A DNA stretch of 64,000 nt from Fusibacter sp. A1 (GCF_004125825.1 NZ_QQWI01000001.1:186001-250000); one strand, 5' to 3'. Positions 26,836 to 36,654 are shown, counted from the first letter of the stretch. Translations and numbers: made by a program. The notes: a model not told the origin generated them from the sequence alone.

Positions 26836-27864
26836 TTATTCAGCCGCATTTATTTTTTTAACAGTATCTCTTTCAATAAGCGTTACAGGAATCCTATGCG
26901 GTTTCCACGTCGTATCCTTGTTGCTGATCAGTTGATTTAGCGTATAGGCGACTTGCCTTCCAATTTCTACCTTATCTTGCCTGATCGTCGTCAGTGCCGG
27001 GCTAGACAATTGGGCAAAGGCGATATCGTCAAATCCGATAACCGAGATATCCTCCGGTACTTTTAATCCAAGTGATTCAATCGCTTTTATCGCACCAATC
27101 GCCATGATGTCGGCAGACGCGAAAATAGCGGTGGGAAGCTCATCCCTCTTGTATTTTCCTAATAGCTCAAGTGTCGCCTCATGGGCCTCGTCAAAATCGA
27201 AAGCCTCTGAAAGGACAATCTGCCTATCTTCAACCACCAGCTGCTTCTCGTTCATAACCGTCTTATAAGCTTCGTATCGTTCCCTAGAAGATAAGGTATG
27301 AAGCGGTCCGCCTAAGTGGGCGATCTTATGGTGTCCATTTTTAAAGAGGTAATCTATTGCTGTCCTAACGCCTTCGATGTTGTCTGACATCACATAGGGA
27401 ATATCCTTGAAGATGATATCTGTAGTGACGCATTTGATCTTGCTCCCGAACAGATTTTCAAAGTCCAGATCATCTGGATGGGCGGTGATGACAAACAGTC
27501 CATCTACCTTACGGTATTTGCAGTGGTCCAGGTAACCGATTTTCTTTTCGCCGACCGAATTGTTGATAAATATCGTATCAAAACCATATTCACCGATCGC
27601 CTTTCTAAACGATTCAAGCACCACAGAAAAAAACGGATGTTCAAGTCCGATTCCCATATCCTCAGAAAATACAACACCAATCAGATAACTCCGGTTGGTT
27701 CTGATGCTTCTCGCGCTTAAGTTCGGAACATATCCGATTTCTGCAGCGATTTTCATCACCTTGTCTTTGGTTTTCTGGCTGACTTCGTCATAGTCGTTGA
27801 AAACTTTTGAAACAGTTGTGGCAGACACTCCTGCCAATTTTGCAATATCATAGATTGTAGGCAT
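26836..27864 (-). CDS. LacI family transcriptional regulator of the glycosidase cluster
   Basis: A 342-aa repressor. The N-terminal HTH is canonical (TIYDIAKLAGVSATTVSKVFN), with a hinge near residue 55 and a periplasmic-binding-protein-like sugar domain after it (LIGVVFSEDMG, VIGFDDIAFAQLSSPALTTIRQD). ATG at 27864 is used because it gives the standard LacI N-terminus MPTIYD; an upstream TTG has no better signal. It has only a weak ribosome binding site (AGAG). Two operators flank its own promoter and one lies before the glycosidase genes, so it should be autoregulated and respond to an oligosaccharide from beta-glucan. Confidence 0.93.
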   Translation of the reverse strand: MPTIYDIAKLAGVSATTVSKVFNDYDEVSQKTKDKVMKIAAEIGYVPNLSARSIRTNRSYLIGVVFSEDMGIGLEHPFFSVVLESFRKAIGEYGFDTIFINNSVGEKKIGYLDHCKYRKVDGLFVITAHPDDLDFENLFGSKIKCVTTDIIFKDIPYVMSDNIEGVRTAIDYLFKNGHHKIAHLGGPLHTLSSRERYEAYKTVMNEKQLVVEDRQIVLSEAFDFDEAHEATLELLGKYKRDELPTAIFASADIMAIGAIKAIESLGLKVPEDISVIGFDDIAFAQLSSPALTTIRQDKVEIGRQVAYTLNQLISNKDTTWKPHRIPVTLIERDTVKKINAAE

Positions 27865-27898
27865 ATTTTTCTCTTTTCTAAACAAGTGACAACCATCA

Positions 27899-27956
27899 AC
27901 GAAATCGATTTCGTCACCTGTGTACTAATCTTAACATCTAAGGAAATCGATTTCAA
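27899..27956 (-). promoter_or_regulatory. lacI promoter flanked by two LacI operators
   Basis: On the minus strand TTGAAA (27956-27951), a 17-bp spacer and TAAGAT (27933-27928) form the promoter. Operator 1 (GAAATCGATTTC, 27943-27954) overlaps the -35 box; operator 2 (ACGAAATCGATTTCGT, 27899-27914) lies just after the start site. Operator 1 also fits a CcpA cre consensus. Confidence 0.8.
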
Positions 27957-27960
27957 TACT

Positions 27961-28542
27961 CTATTTGAACAAATCATTAATAATATTATGATTCATCAAG
28001 ATCAATTCATAAATGAACTTAAGGTGAACTCCTGCAGTGATCTGCATCTCGTGGTTGAGAGGCTTTTGAAATATCACTTCACCCCCGCTTGCGATAAAAT
28101 CAGCCAAGGTGATTCTTTTAGTGCAAATCGACCTGACCTGATCCCGGTTTAAAAATATGATCCCATGCGACTCCATCGCGGGAACAGGCTTCTTAAGGGT
28201 TTCAGCAATAAAAAGAGCTGTGGCCCGGTGCTGGTTTCCGACAACGATGAGAGGTTTTAGGTCAAAGCGATCGAACTTCTCATACATGATCCTTTTCTTG
28301 TGCCACTTTACTTTGTAAAAAGTGTAATCGACATCCTTGAGGTCCACAGTCACACATGCTTCTTCCATCAGCTCCCTCTCCAGGGCATCCTGAATTGATT
28401 CACCTTTTTCAATATGTCCACCAAGCCTGATTACTTTAAGCTTTGTTCCATTTTGATCCGGTCCAATCATGAAGGCTAGTGAATCTTCATATTTTAGGTA
28501 TACGCCTACTGTTGTAAAATTCAAATGGGTTTCTTTCAACAT
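27961..28542 (-). CDS. Nudix hydrolase
   Basis: A 193-aa protein with a Nudix box at about residues 39-61 (GGHIEKGES, then ERELMEEACV), matching G-x5-E-x7-RE-U-x-EE with the usual final glycine replaced by Cys. Nudix enzymes hydrolyse nucleoside diphosphates linked to another group. The C-terminal extension of about 90 residues has no recognised domain. ATG at 28542 is chosen because GGAGG lies upstream; the longer frame begins inside the upstream terminator hairpin. Same strand as lacI, but lacI has its own promoter. The substrate is unknown. Confidence 0.85.
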   Translation of the reverse strand: MLKETHLNFTTVGVYLKYEDSLAFMIGPDQNGTKLKVIRLGGHIEKGESIQDALERELMEEACVTVDLKDVDYTFYKVKWHKKRIMYEKFDRFDLKPLIVVGNQHRATALFIAETLKKPVPAMESHGIIFLNRDQVRSICTKRITLADFIASGGEVIFQKPLNHEMQITAGVHLKFIYELILMNHNIINDLFK

Positions 28543-28569
28543 AGGGGTTCCTCCAACTGACAAATGGTC

Positions 28570-28605
28570 AAATAAGACCTGCAAGTGGATGACTGCTTGC
28601 AGGTC
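28570..28605 (-). terminator. Probable terminator after the Memo-like gene
   Basis: Perfect 10-bp stem GACCTGCAAG (28576-28585) with CTTGCAGGTC (28596-28605). On the minus strand the tail is TTATTT, a weak T-tract. It separates the A2M-Memo pair from the Nudix gene. Confidence 0.6.
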
Positions 28606-28685
28606 CTTAACAACAGTATAACTTTTTACGTCAAATTAGCCTAGCCCCCGTAATAAATAATTCATACAAACACTCCACGTCACGC

Positions 28686-29612
28686 CTATTCACCGTAGTA
28701 GATGAGATAGCTTGTCCCGGGCACATCGTGAAAGCCGTCTGAAATCTCCGCGCTATTGCTGTGCCATAGCAATTTTGTGTTTTCAAACTGCTTGAGCCAC
28801 AGCCTCAAGACACCAGGGGCATCCAGATGGTCACTCGTGCTTTTTGCAATCGCTTCATAATTTCTGTTTTCGATCCACTCCATCGTTTCATCGTCCTTCG
28901 TATTTGCCATAGCCGCTGGCAAATAGTGCGAGAAGTCGATTGACGCTATCCAGAGTACTTTTTTATTTTTTGTGTAGTCATTCAGATACGCATGAACCGC
29001 ATCCAGTTGCTCAACCGACGTGTTGCGCGCCACAACCAGCGTAAGGATAGGAGCGTCGAATCCGACTTCCGATAAGAAGGGCAGATGGTTATAAATGCCG
29101 TGTTCCAGCAAGAGCAGTTCCTTGTCGTATCTGATAAGATGTTTGTTCTCCATTTCAAGAACGCAATCATCCATAAGGAATATGGTATCAAAAGCGATCA
29201 ACGGTTCCTTTCTCGACAGGATAGGCGCGTTGATCCTCCCTTGATGGTTCGGCGACATAAGGATAATCAGTTCAGGATCGAAATCTGCGATTTCACGATA
29301 AGCTTTTAGTATCTCGTGTCCTGCCAGCAGATGGTGCGGAAGAATCATGCCGATCTGCTTCTTGTCAATTTCCAAGGTTTCAAACCTATTCTCATCTAGT
29401 GACTCCGTTTTACTGAAGATGTTCATCAGCTGCAAATACTCAGGTGCCGGGTAGGATACGGTCTGTATCTCATTATCCACTACAGCCACGATTCTCATAT
29501 TCTGCTTCGCATCTTTTTCAGCCGGGGCGTCCCAACCATATCCTATGCGCAAAAGGCAGATTGCCACCGTACAAATCACTGCCAAAACCAGCGACTTTCT
29601 CTTTACATTCAA
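28686..29612 (-). CDS. Memo-like (AmmeMemoRadiSam protein B) exported protein
   Basis: A 308-aa protein of the Memo family, related to extradiol dioxygenases. Conserved pieces are MILPHHLLAGHEI, LMSPNHQGR, LLEHGIYNHLPFL and ASIDFSHYLP, which hold the histidines of the metal-like site. Residues 6-25 are a hydrophobic signal anchor, so the domain should face outside; most Memo proteins are cytoplasmic. The start is TTG at 29612, directly after the stop of the A2M-like gene (TGATTG), with AAGGTG upstream, so translation is probably coupled. The usual AMMECR1 and radical SAM partners are not adjacent. The function is unknown; the partner suggests a periplasmic-side or wall role. Confidence 0.83.
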   Translation of the reverse strand: MNVKRKSLVLAVICTVAICLLRIGYGWDAPAEKDAKQNMRIVAVVDNEIQTVSYPAPEYLQLMNIFSKTESLDENRFETLEIDKKQIGMILPHHLLAGHEILKAYREIADFDPELIILMSPNHQGRINAPILSRKEPLIAFDTIFLMDDCVLEMENKHLIRYDKELLLLEHGIYNHLPFLSEVGFDAPILTLVVARNTSVEQLDAVHAYLNDYTKNKKVLWIASIDFSHYLPAAMANTKDDETMEWIENRNYEAIAKSTSDHLDAPGVLRLWLKQFENTKLLWHSNSAEISDGFHDVPGTSYLIYYGE

Positions 29613-32600
29613 TCACTTCACCTTCAATTCAAAGGGGTTCGATTGATAGTAGGCATGGTCCCCTGTGGACAATACGGAGGGCTCCAGCTTAAAGGTTCCT
29701 GTCTGTTTGGCCCTTATCGTATAGGTAAATGTTTTCTTCGTCTCCTCGCCGCCAAAGTGGAAATAAAGGTTGGTGGCATTCATTTGGCTTCTTGGCATCA
29801 CGACAGAAAATCCAGATGGAACACTTTCGATGACTGTCAAATAGGCCATGGAAGGTTTGGTGACTTCTATCTCTACTACTATTTCTTCTGAAAGACCTAC
29901 CTCTGATCGGTCAAGAGTCTTTACAATCTTATAACCGCCCTTTTCGCTAAAATCGACATTGTAGAGATTTCCGACGTAGTATTCCTCAATTTCACCCGGT
30001 CCACTGATATTCGAAAACTCGATTTTCGGTTCAACGCTTAGAGGCAAGGTGTAGGCAAAGACCGCTTTATGGCTGACATGCTCCGTCACGCCATTAAGTA
30101 GGACGTCGAATACTACCGGTCTAAGGTCCTTGTCTTGGTACTGGTAGTACCTCATCATCAGTAGTTGCATCACATGCTCTTTCGGTAGGTTGGCTGTCGC
30201 TCTTTCAAACCAGCCTGTGGCATCATTCAGTTTGAGTTCAGATGCCAAACCTGCAAGATGCAATAAGACTCGCTGGTCGAGTTCTGTCCACTTGCCGTTT
30301 GAACCGATGTCTTTTTGGAGTTCCTCATAAAGAAGGGCGCTCTTTTCTATCATTCCTGACTCTGTTAGAGCACAAGCTAAAATGACCTTCTCAGATGCGG
30401 TATACGCGTTTGCCTCGTCAGACCCCAGCAGAAGGTTGAGCTTATGCACGACTGGCTCGTCAAGGGCTGCAAGTCCCCATATCGCATAAAGCCTGTCTAG
30501 GGTAGATAGCTCCTCCTCGTTAAGCACACGCTGGAAATATTCTATTGTACTCTGTTTATCAAGATACTCTGGTGCGATGACTGCGATATCTGTTGTAAGC
30601 TGCAGGTCATCCTCGGCATTTTCAAGTATGCTGATGCCGCCGCCATAATACGTAAAGGGATCAAGTGTGTCAAGATAAGGAGTTTGAAGGATTTCTGTCG
30701 AGTACATTCCGCCATACCTTATCCGAATCAGTTCGTTTGTAAGCGCCCATTCGGCTCTTTTTGACGGATAGGTCAGTAGTTTCAGTAGTTCTTCGTGAAG
30801 TTCCCGCGCATCTGTGTTGATGATCCTCAAGTAGGATGATTTTTCAGGCCTTGTAAGTGTAAATGTATCTGACAAGGGCAGCCTTCTCATCGCTGAAAAC
30901 TCTACCTTGGAATCGACGACTTCAAAGGTTTTAAGTACCGCATCCTTGTAGGTATCGGTGTCTGCGAAAAGTGTGACTTCATACCTTCCAGGTTCAAGGG
31001 TTTTCATGGCAAGAGAAGTGTACTCCGAAGCCAACTCTGTTCCATCAAGTGTATAATCCGGTCCTGTCGGAGGATTCACATTCAGCTTGTAGGTAACCGA
31101 CGTATCCTTGTCGATCGCCTCTCCACCTGCCCTGACTACCACATCCGCCTTTTCACCGGTCAAATAGTTCTCTTGAAGAATCATACGCGAATAAAACGGC
31201 AGCGTGCTGACAACTTGTTCTGTCGCAGTACCGATAAACCTTTCACCGCTGATTCCATGGGTGGTGATCCGCCATTTTGTGGTGCTGTCCGGAAGTGTGA
31301 ACGAGGCTTTTCCGATCCCATTCTGATCTGTTTGGATCTCTATGAATGCCGCAGTATCCTTGAAATTCTCTCTAATATAATAGTCGTCCGACCCGCCTTC
31401 ACCCATTTCAGCCATGTCCGGGAAAGTGATATATCCCGTATGGTAATGTTGTGGATACCCTGCGGTCGAATCATAGTCATAGAACTCCTGATAGGCTTTA
31501 CGATTGTCAGGGTATAGCGCGTAGTAGGCTTCGTCCATCATATTGATCAGCACCCTGCTTTTCACGCCTGTCTCACCGATTTTTGACACCACTTCAACCG
31601 TGATCTCCTCTCCAGGTTTGTACTGGTTACGGTCGGTTGTGATGGTCAGATCCAGTTTCTTTTCTTCAGGATCCATCATCACACTGATTGTCGGAGGATA
31701 TTCACCGATCCTAAACTTGCTTCCATCAAAGTAGATTCCTCTGATCAGCACATTGGATACATCCTCTTCGGTGAACACCTCGGAATAAGTACTGCCTCTG
31801 TTGACCTGATGTTCCCTGTAACCGTTCTTATAGACTACAAATAGCGTCTTTTCCTTTGTGGCGGACCTGCTTTTAAGTACGTTTTCAGGCAAGTCGAGTT
31901 CAAGTGTGAATCGCTCATTGAGCTTCACACTGTCCAGTGCTTTGAACCTCGGAGCAGCCTCATACCTTTCGATATAACCATGTGTACCATATACATAAGT
32001 GTTCGCTTGGATCATATGATCTGGTGTGTCCATCGTCGTGACCTTAACAGAGTAGTTTCGACCTGGCACATAGTCTATGCCGATCGTCGACAGTCCGTCT
32101 TCTGTGATAAGCGACCCATCATAAACGACCGCTCTTCGGTAACTATAATCATACTTTGTTTCCATTTCTTTAGTCAGCGGATTGTAACTTGTGCCTAGCG
32201 TTATGGCTTCGTAGTAGGTTTCTTCAACTATCACGTGTATTGGAATATCAAGCGGTTCTCCTGAATAGAGTTTGCTGTCGTCTGTCATGAGCTGCTTTGT
32301 AGGAAGTTTCAGCTTATGGCTGGTAACTTCGATTATAAGCTGGTCCTCATTCTCATTTACCTGACTGGTCGCATCAAGAATAATCTCAGATGGAAAAATC
32401 TGCACCATGTCATGGTCAGCTACATCCGTGTTCTCAGCCTTCTTATTCGTGGTTTCTACCATAAACATAAAGGGTTTTGAAGTCTCGTACCAGTACTTGG
32501 GAGTATACTGGATATCATAACTGCCAGTCGTGTCGGTGACGATCTTCTCAGATCCCAACTCACGCTCCCAGTAGCCTTTTCCGCTGTAGGTATTCAGTTC

Positions 32601-34343
32601 AAAAAGGCTTGTGGGAGTTTCGTCGTAATAGGTCACCGTTCCATAGAGTCTTGTCGATTCACCTGGCCCCAGCACTTCTTTTTCAAGTTCGGTTGTGATG
32701 ATGAATTCGGGTTTCACATAGGTTGAAATTCCGACACTTAGTGTGTCGAGTACAACCTCACCAGCAGTCACCTCCAGTTCATACCTGTACTCCGAACGCT
32801 TATTCAGCTCAAAACTACCGCCATAAGTGCCGAAGTCGCTCACCTGCGATGTCATCCTATCCACTTCTTCACGATGGTCGTTAAAGAGTACAAGCTCCAC
32901 AGACGCCGGGTTTTCCTGACCTAAAAGATGGACCATGCCAAAGAAGGATGCCATATCGCCGTCCTGGTATACCGATCTGTCCGAGTAAAGGAAATAGTGC
33001 CCCTTTGGAGTTTCATTCTTATCACTACTTGAGGAGTAATCATACCAGTAGTAGTTCCGATTGAACCTATAAGGCAAATGGACACGCTCATCTGTTGTCT
33101 CCACAACTATAGCAGCATCTGTAGAGTCAAGTTCGACATAAGCTGTTCCATCAGATCCGGTTTCACCTGTAAGCGCTCCGTCTACAATTATTTTAGCGCT
33201 GTCTATCATTTGACCTGTTTCAGTATCGATGCACCATAGCAGGGCGTCATCTTCCGTGCTTTCTATATAGATGTTTAGATTCGTTACTTGGAAAAACTGA
33301 TAGTACGTGTTTGAACGAGCACTGAACTTGGCAAGGTAATACCCCTTGTCGAGTCCGTCTAGGACACCAAAGATTGAATAGCTCCTCTCAAATGCGCTGA
33401 CTTCAACACCATCTATAGGCTCTAGTACAGATTCATCCATTCGCTTGCCGGGATGCGAATAGTACTTACTGTCTGCTAGGTAGTTCGCAGTGGCTTTCCG
33501 GTAGCCTTCTTCATCCATCCTGTAAAGCTGAACCGATTCAGGCGAGGGCATCCATTCGTAAGGAACCTCGAGCACGGCAGCATCTCCTTCAAGAACAAGA
33601 CTCATCTTCGCTTGTTCATATCCGAAATTTCCGGATTCTCCCGTTGTGAAGTCAAACGCGTAACCGGACGCCAAGAGACTACCGACCTGGCTTATAAACC
33701 CGTCCCTTACTTTCACCTGATAGGTGCATCCTAAGTCAAGCGAAGTAGGCATCAGGATCAAGGTATTTTTGTCGATTCTGTGGGAATATTCAATTTCAGG
33801 TTCTATTGTGATGAACTCCAAAATGCTTTCGTCAATTACTTGCGAAAACGAGATTTCTATTCCAGAACTAGGCGGAACACTGCTTGAATGCCTCGCCGGA
33901 TAGGTCCCAACCACCTTTAAGTTACCGCCGACTTCAAAAGACCAGCCTGCAGTACGGGTTTTGTTATTGTGCCTGAACTTAATGACCGTTCCGGCGTCAA
34001 GAGGCTCAACGGGCTTGATCAGCACACTCAAGTCGCTTGTGCGTTCGACCTGATACTCCACTGCCGGAGTGATTGACAAGAAGGTTGCAAGATACCCGTC
34101 GTCAATCTCTGTGTCCGCGGTCACCAAGAACGAAGTATCCTCACTGATCAATCCGTCAACTGCATCCAAGGCCTCGACGCTCAGGATGTCAACCGCTTCC
34201 TTGCTAATATCCACCCTATCAGGCGGCAATTCGATTTGCACTTCTTGCCCAGTGCCTTCCTTCTCTCTGTTTAGCATCCAAATACCTGCCATTAGTGCAA
34301 TTAAAACCGCTGTCATAATCAGTGCGATCCGCTTTTTATCCAT
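29613..34343 (-). CDS. Alpha-2-macroglobulin-like protein without thioester motif
   Basis: A 1576-aa membrane-anchored protein. An N-terminal helix (residues 6-24) is followed by Ig-like and macroglobulin domains (KGHYFLYSDRSVYQDGD, GYYLAKFSARSNTYYQFFQVTN), the A2M core (TTKWRITTHGISGERFIGTA, YSRMILQENYLTGEKADVVV) and a helical TED-like region from about 1170 to 1410. Where thioester-bearing A2Ms have YPxxCxEQ, this protein has YPSKRAEW (residues 1192-1199), so the reactive Cys and Gln are missing. A receptor-binding-like domain ends the chain. Bacterial A2Ms trap proteases or protect the envelope. The upstream start has a distant AGGAGG (13 nt). The 3' neighbour is the Memo-like gene. Confidence 0.87.
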   Translation of the reverse strand: MDKKRIALIMTAVLIALMAGIWMLNREKEGTGQEVQIELPPDRVDISKEAVDILSVEALDAVDGLISEDTSFLVTADTEIDDGYLATFLSITPAVEYQVERTSDLSVLIKPVEPLDAGTVIKFRHNNKTRTAGWSFEVGGNLKVVGTYPARHSSSVPPSSGIEISFSQVIDESILEFITIEPEIEYSHRIDKNTLILMPTSLDLGCTYQVKVRDGFISQVGSLLASGYAFDFTTGESGNFGYEQAKMSLVLEGDAAVLEVPYEWMPSPESVQLYRMDEEGYRKATANYLADSKYYSHPGKRMDESVLEPIDGVEVSAFERSYSIFGVLDGLDKGYYLAKFSARSNTYYQFFQVTNLNIYIESTEDDALLWCIDTETGQMIDSAKIIVDGALTGETGSDGTAYVELDSTDAAIVVETTDERVHLPYRFNRNYYWYDYSSSSDKNETPKGHYFLYSDRSVYQDGDMASFFGMVHLLGQENPASVELVLFNDHREEVDRMTSQVSDFGTYGGSFELNKRSEYRYELEVTAGEVVLDTLSVGISTYVKPEFIITTELEKEVLGPGESTRLYGTVTYYDETPTSLFELNTYSGKGYWERELGSEKIVTDTTGSYDIQYTPKYWYETSKPFMFMVETTNKKAENTDVADHDMVQIFPSEIILDATSQVNENEDQLIIEVTSHKLKLPTKQLMTDDSKLYSGEPLDIPIHVIVEETYYEAITLGTSYNPLTKEMETKYDYSYRRAVVYDGSLITEDGLSTIGIDYVPGRNYSVKVTTMDTPDHMIQANTYVYGTHGYIERYEAAPRFKALDSVKLNERFTLELDLPENVLKSRSATKEKTLFVVYKNGYREHQVNRGSTYSEVFTEEDVSNVLIRGIYFDGSKFRIGEYPPTISVMMDPEEKKLDLTITTDRNQYKPGEEITVEVVSKIGETGVKSRVLINMMDEAYYALYPDNRKAYQEFYDYDSTAGYPQHYHTGYITFPDMAEMGEGGSDDYYIRENFKDTAAFIEIQTDQNGIGKASFTLPDSTTKWRITTHGISGERFIGTATEQVVSTLPFYSRMILQENYLTGEKADVVVRAGGEAIDKDTSVTYKLNVNPPTGPDYTLDGTELASEYTSLAMKTLEPGRYEVTLFADTDTYKDAVLKTFEVVDSKVEFSAMRRLPLSDTFTLTRPEKSSYLRIINTDARELHEELLKLLTYPSKRAEWALTNELIRIRYGGMYSTEILQTPYLDTLDPFTYYGGGISILENAEDDLQLTTDIAVIAPEYLDKQSTIEYFQRVLNEEELSTLDRLYAIWGLAALDEPVVHKLNLLLGSDEANAYTASEKVILACALTESGMIEKSALLYEELQKDIGSNGKWTELDQRVLLHLAGLASELKLNDATGWFERATANLPKEHVMQLLMMRYYQYQDKDLRPVVFDVLLNGVTEHVSHKAVFAYTLPLSVEPKIEFSNISGPGEIEEYYVGNLYNVDFSEKGGYKIVKTLDRSEVGLSEEIVVEIEVTKPSMAYLTVIESVPSGFSVVMPRSQMNATNLYFHFGGEETKKTFTYTIRAKQTGTFKLEPSVLSTGDHAYYQSNPFELKVK

Positions 34344-34471
34344 ATCGATCCGTAGACCTCCTTATCTTCTGTCCGCTTTTCTTTATTATAAAAAAACAAT
34401 ACCCAGATGAGTGGAATTTAAGAATAATTTAATATAAGGAAGTTCATTAATGGAAAAAGGATGCTAAAAGT

Positions 34472-34504
34472 AAAAAAGTTCTCTTTGGGTTAGAAAGAGA
34501 ACTT
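34472..34504 (-). terminator. Terminator after the SLH-trypsin gene
   Basis: An 11-bp stem, AAGTTCTCTTT (34476-34486) with AAAGAGAACTT (34494-34504), followed on the minus strand by a run of T. Confidence 0.85.
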
Positions 34505-34577
34505 CACATCAGTAGCAGTATTCTTTTATGGTGACAACCATCACCTTTGATCTAATCTTCCCCCTAGACCAGCTCGC

Positions 34578-36521
34578 TTATTTCCACTTCGAATAACCAA
34601 ACGAACCATCGTCTCTGATCGAGGTCACCTCAAAGAAAGGATAGCTAAGATGCCACTCTTCTTCATTGGGATCAAACATTAGATAATCATATTCCAAAAG
34701 GTTCTTACCGAATCCTGTCGGCTTCTCGCTGCTAAAGCGATAGTACTTCATAGTAAGCGATGTCGATATACCTGTTTCGATTTCGATTTCAGTTGCGATT
34801 TGAGCTCCTAAAGCCACTAACTCAAACTCATATTCGTCGAACAGACGCATGAAGTTCTCTACGCTGTCATCAGCAATGTTTGCAACAATGCTTACTTCTT
34901 TGGTTCGCATGTATTCAAAGATTTCAATGTGAAACCTTTTAATATGGATCTCTTCCTCTCCAAGAGTGATGACACCGTATTCCTCTTTGAGACCATCCTG
35001 TATCTGATACAAGTTGAAGGCTTCAAGCTTTAGCACCTCGGAATAACTATATTGCGATGCGACTCCATCCTTAACCGCTAAGATAGCAACTTTGACTTCT
35101 CTATCAGAATGAATACCTTCCACGGTTAATCCATCAATTAACTCGTCCTCGAGCACCCAGTAGTTTTCGCCCGCCTCGTTGTTGATTGCCGCCCATTCAT
35201 TACCTTTTACTCCTAAAAAGGCCATATAATAGTCCGCATCACCCTTATCCCATGTCACTTCAATAGATGTATTCGACAGTGCCGCTATGGTCACATTCGT
35301 CGGTGCTTTAGTCTGTGGATTGGTTAGTGCTGTAAACTCATCTATAGTGAGCATTTTGGATTTATCCATCGAAGTGAACAAGTTCACCGGTACGCAAAAG
35401 TTAAGGTTCTGACCTTCAACTAAAAAAGTTGTGATTCCGATTAGCTCACCATACTCATCCAATAGAGCACCACCGCTAGATCCTGGACTCACAGGTGCTG
35501 TAATTTGAATGATTACTTCCCTTATCGAACTAATGATTCCTTCAGACAAGGTGTTGATGAGCCCTTGAGGACTGCCTATCGTATAGATCTTCTGGCCTTT
35601 TTGTAAATCAAGTTCTTGTTTTACAGTTAGCGGTGTGACGGATGTGTCCTCAATTTGTAGCGCAGCTAAATCCAGATCGATGTCATACCCCGTTATGTAG
35701 ACGTTTCCCTTATAGATGGAACCATCTTCATGTTCTATCTCAATGGTCTGCGCTTGGTCGATCACATGAAGATTTGTTCCGATTTTACCTGATTCATAAT
35801 AGAATCCGCTGCCTAAGTAGTTCTCTCCCGTGTAGGTTTTTACATGTAACTTGACTAGGCTACCTGAAAGCGACGCAATTTCAGTAGTTGTAAGCTTTTT
35901 CTTCTCTACAACAGGAAGGCTTGCACCATAGGTTTTAGGACTATGGGCGTCCAATATCCTCTTGAATACCACCAAGGATTGTTCTTCGCTTGTGGGACTG
36001 CCTGGTGCGATCCTGTTGTCTCCTACTCCGGAAAGTATGCCGTTGTTTTTCGCCTTATACACTGCTGACCGTGCCCATGAGCTGATCTGAGCATGGTCTT
36101 CGAACAGTACGGTTCCCTCTGCAAGTTCGATTCCAGCTAGTTCAAGGGTTCTCACCATGAATACCGCAAGCTGCTCTCTTGTCAGTGAGCCGCTCGGATC
36201 AAACCGATTGTCACCCACACCTGTAGTGATTCCAATTGTCGCAGCTTTTAAACTGTTTTCATCTGTCGTATCGGTAAACTTTATTTCGGGATTGACCACA
36301 ATCTGAGTTCCGGTGATCTCTTCATAAAGCTTGACCGACAGATACACAAATCGCTCTCTAGTGATATCACCTTGATAGTTGTCAAATGCAGAATCCCTTA
36401 ACACTTGATACGATGACAAGGAATCAAGTGACTCTTTCGACCAATTTGATGGACTACCAGCTGCAAAAGTTACTGAACTGGCCAGTAAAAGTATCAAAAA
36501 TACATGAATGACTTTACGCAT
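34578..36521 (-). CDS. SLH-anchored trypsin-like serine protease with Fn3 domain
   Basis: A 647-aa exported protein. A signal peptide (1-20) is followed by SLH repeats to about 195 (VGDNRFDPSGSLTREQLAVF, VGDNRIAPGSPTSEEQSL). The protease domain (about 220-370) is S1C/HtrA-like with His252 (TNLHVID), Asp284 (DIDLDLAAL) and Ser349 (GSSGGAL), so the triad is complete; the GSPQG loop is also present. A fibronectin type III-like domain follows (about 405-500), then about 140 residues of unknown fold. No PDZ domain is seen. GGGAGG precedes the ATG. The leader carries a c-di-GMP-I riboswitch and terminator, so expression should respond to c-di-GMP. Confidence 0.88.
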   Translation of the reverse strand: MRKVIHVFLILLLASSVTFAAGSPSNWSKESLDSLSSYQVLRDSAFDNYQGDITRERFVYLSVKLYEEITGTQIVVNPEIKFTDTTDENSLKAATIGITTGVGDNRFDPSGSLTREQLAVFMVRTLELAGIELAEGTVLFEDHAQISSWARSAVYKAKNNGILSGVGDNRIAPGSPTSEEQSLVVFKRILDAHSPKTYGASLPVVEKKKLTTTEIASLSGSLVKLHVKTYTGENYLGSGFYYESGKIGTNLHVIDQAQTIEIEHEDGSIYKGNVYITGYDIDLDLAALQIEDTSVTPLTVKQELDLQKGQKIYTIGSPQGLINTLSEGIISSIREVIIQITAPVSPGSSGGALLDEYGELIGITTFLVEGQNLNFCVPVNLFTSMDKSKMLTIDEFTALTNPQTKAPTNVTIAALSNTSIEVTWDKGDADYYMAFLGVKGNEWAAINNEAGENYWVLEDELIDGLTVEGIHSDREVKVAILAVKDGVASQYSYSEVLKLEAFNLYQIQDGLKEEYGVITLGEEEIHIKRFHIEIFEYMRTKEVSIVANIADDSVENFMRLFDEYEFELVALGAQIATEIEIETGISTSLTMKYYRFSSEKPTGFGKNLLEYDYLMFDPNEEEWHLSYPFFEVTSIRDDGSFGYSKWK

Positions 36522-36630
36522 TACATCCTCCCGCTACACACAATCGGTCGTAACCGATTCCCGCTTGTTTTTAGTGTATCCATTTTCTTATCACACTTTC
36601 CGAATCGCGCAATCATTGACCCTTTAAAAC

Positions 36631-36654
36631 AAAAAAGGCAGCCAATTAGGCTGC
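36631..36654 (-). terminator. Riboswitch terminator (c-di-GMP leader)
   Basis: GCAGCC (36638-36643) pairs with GGCTGC (36649-36654), followed on the minus strand by CTTTTTT. It lies about 15 nt after the aptamer and about 110 bp before the protease start, so it is the likely expression platform. Confidence 0.8.
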
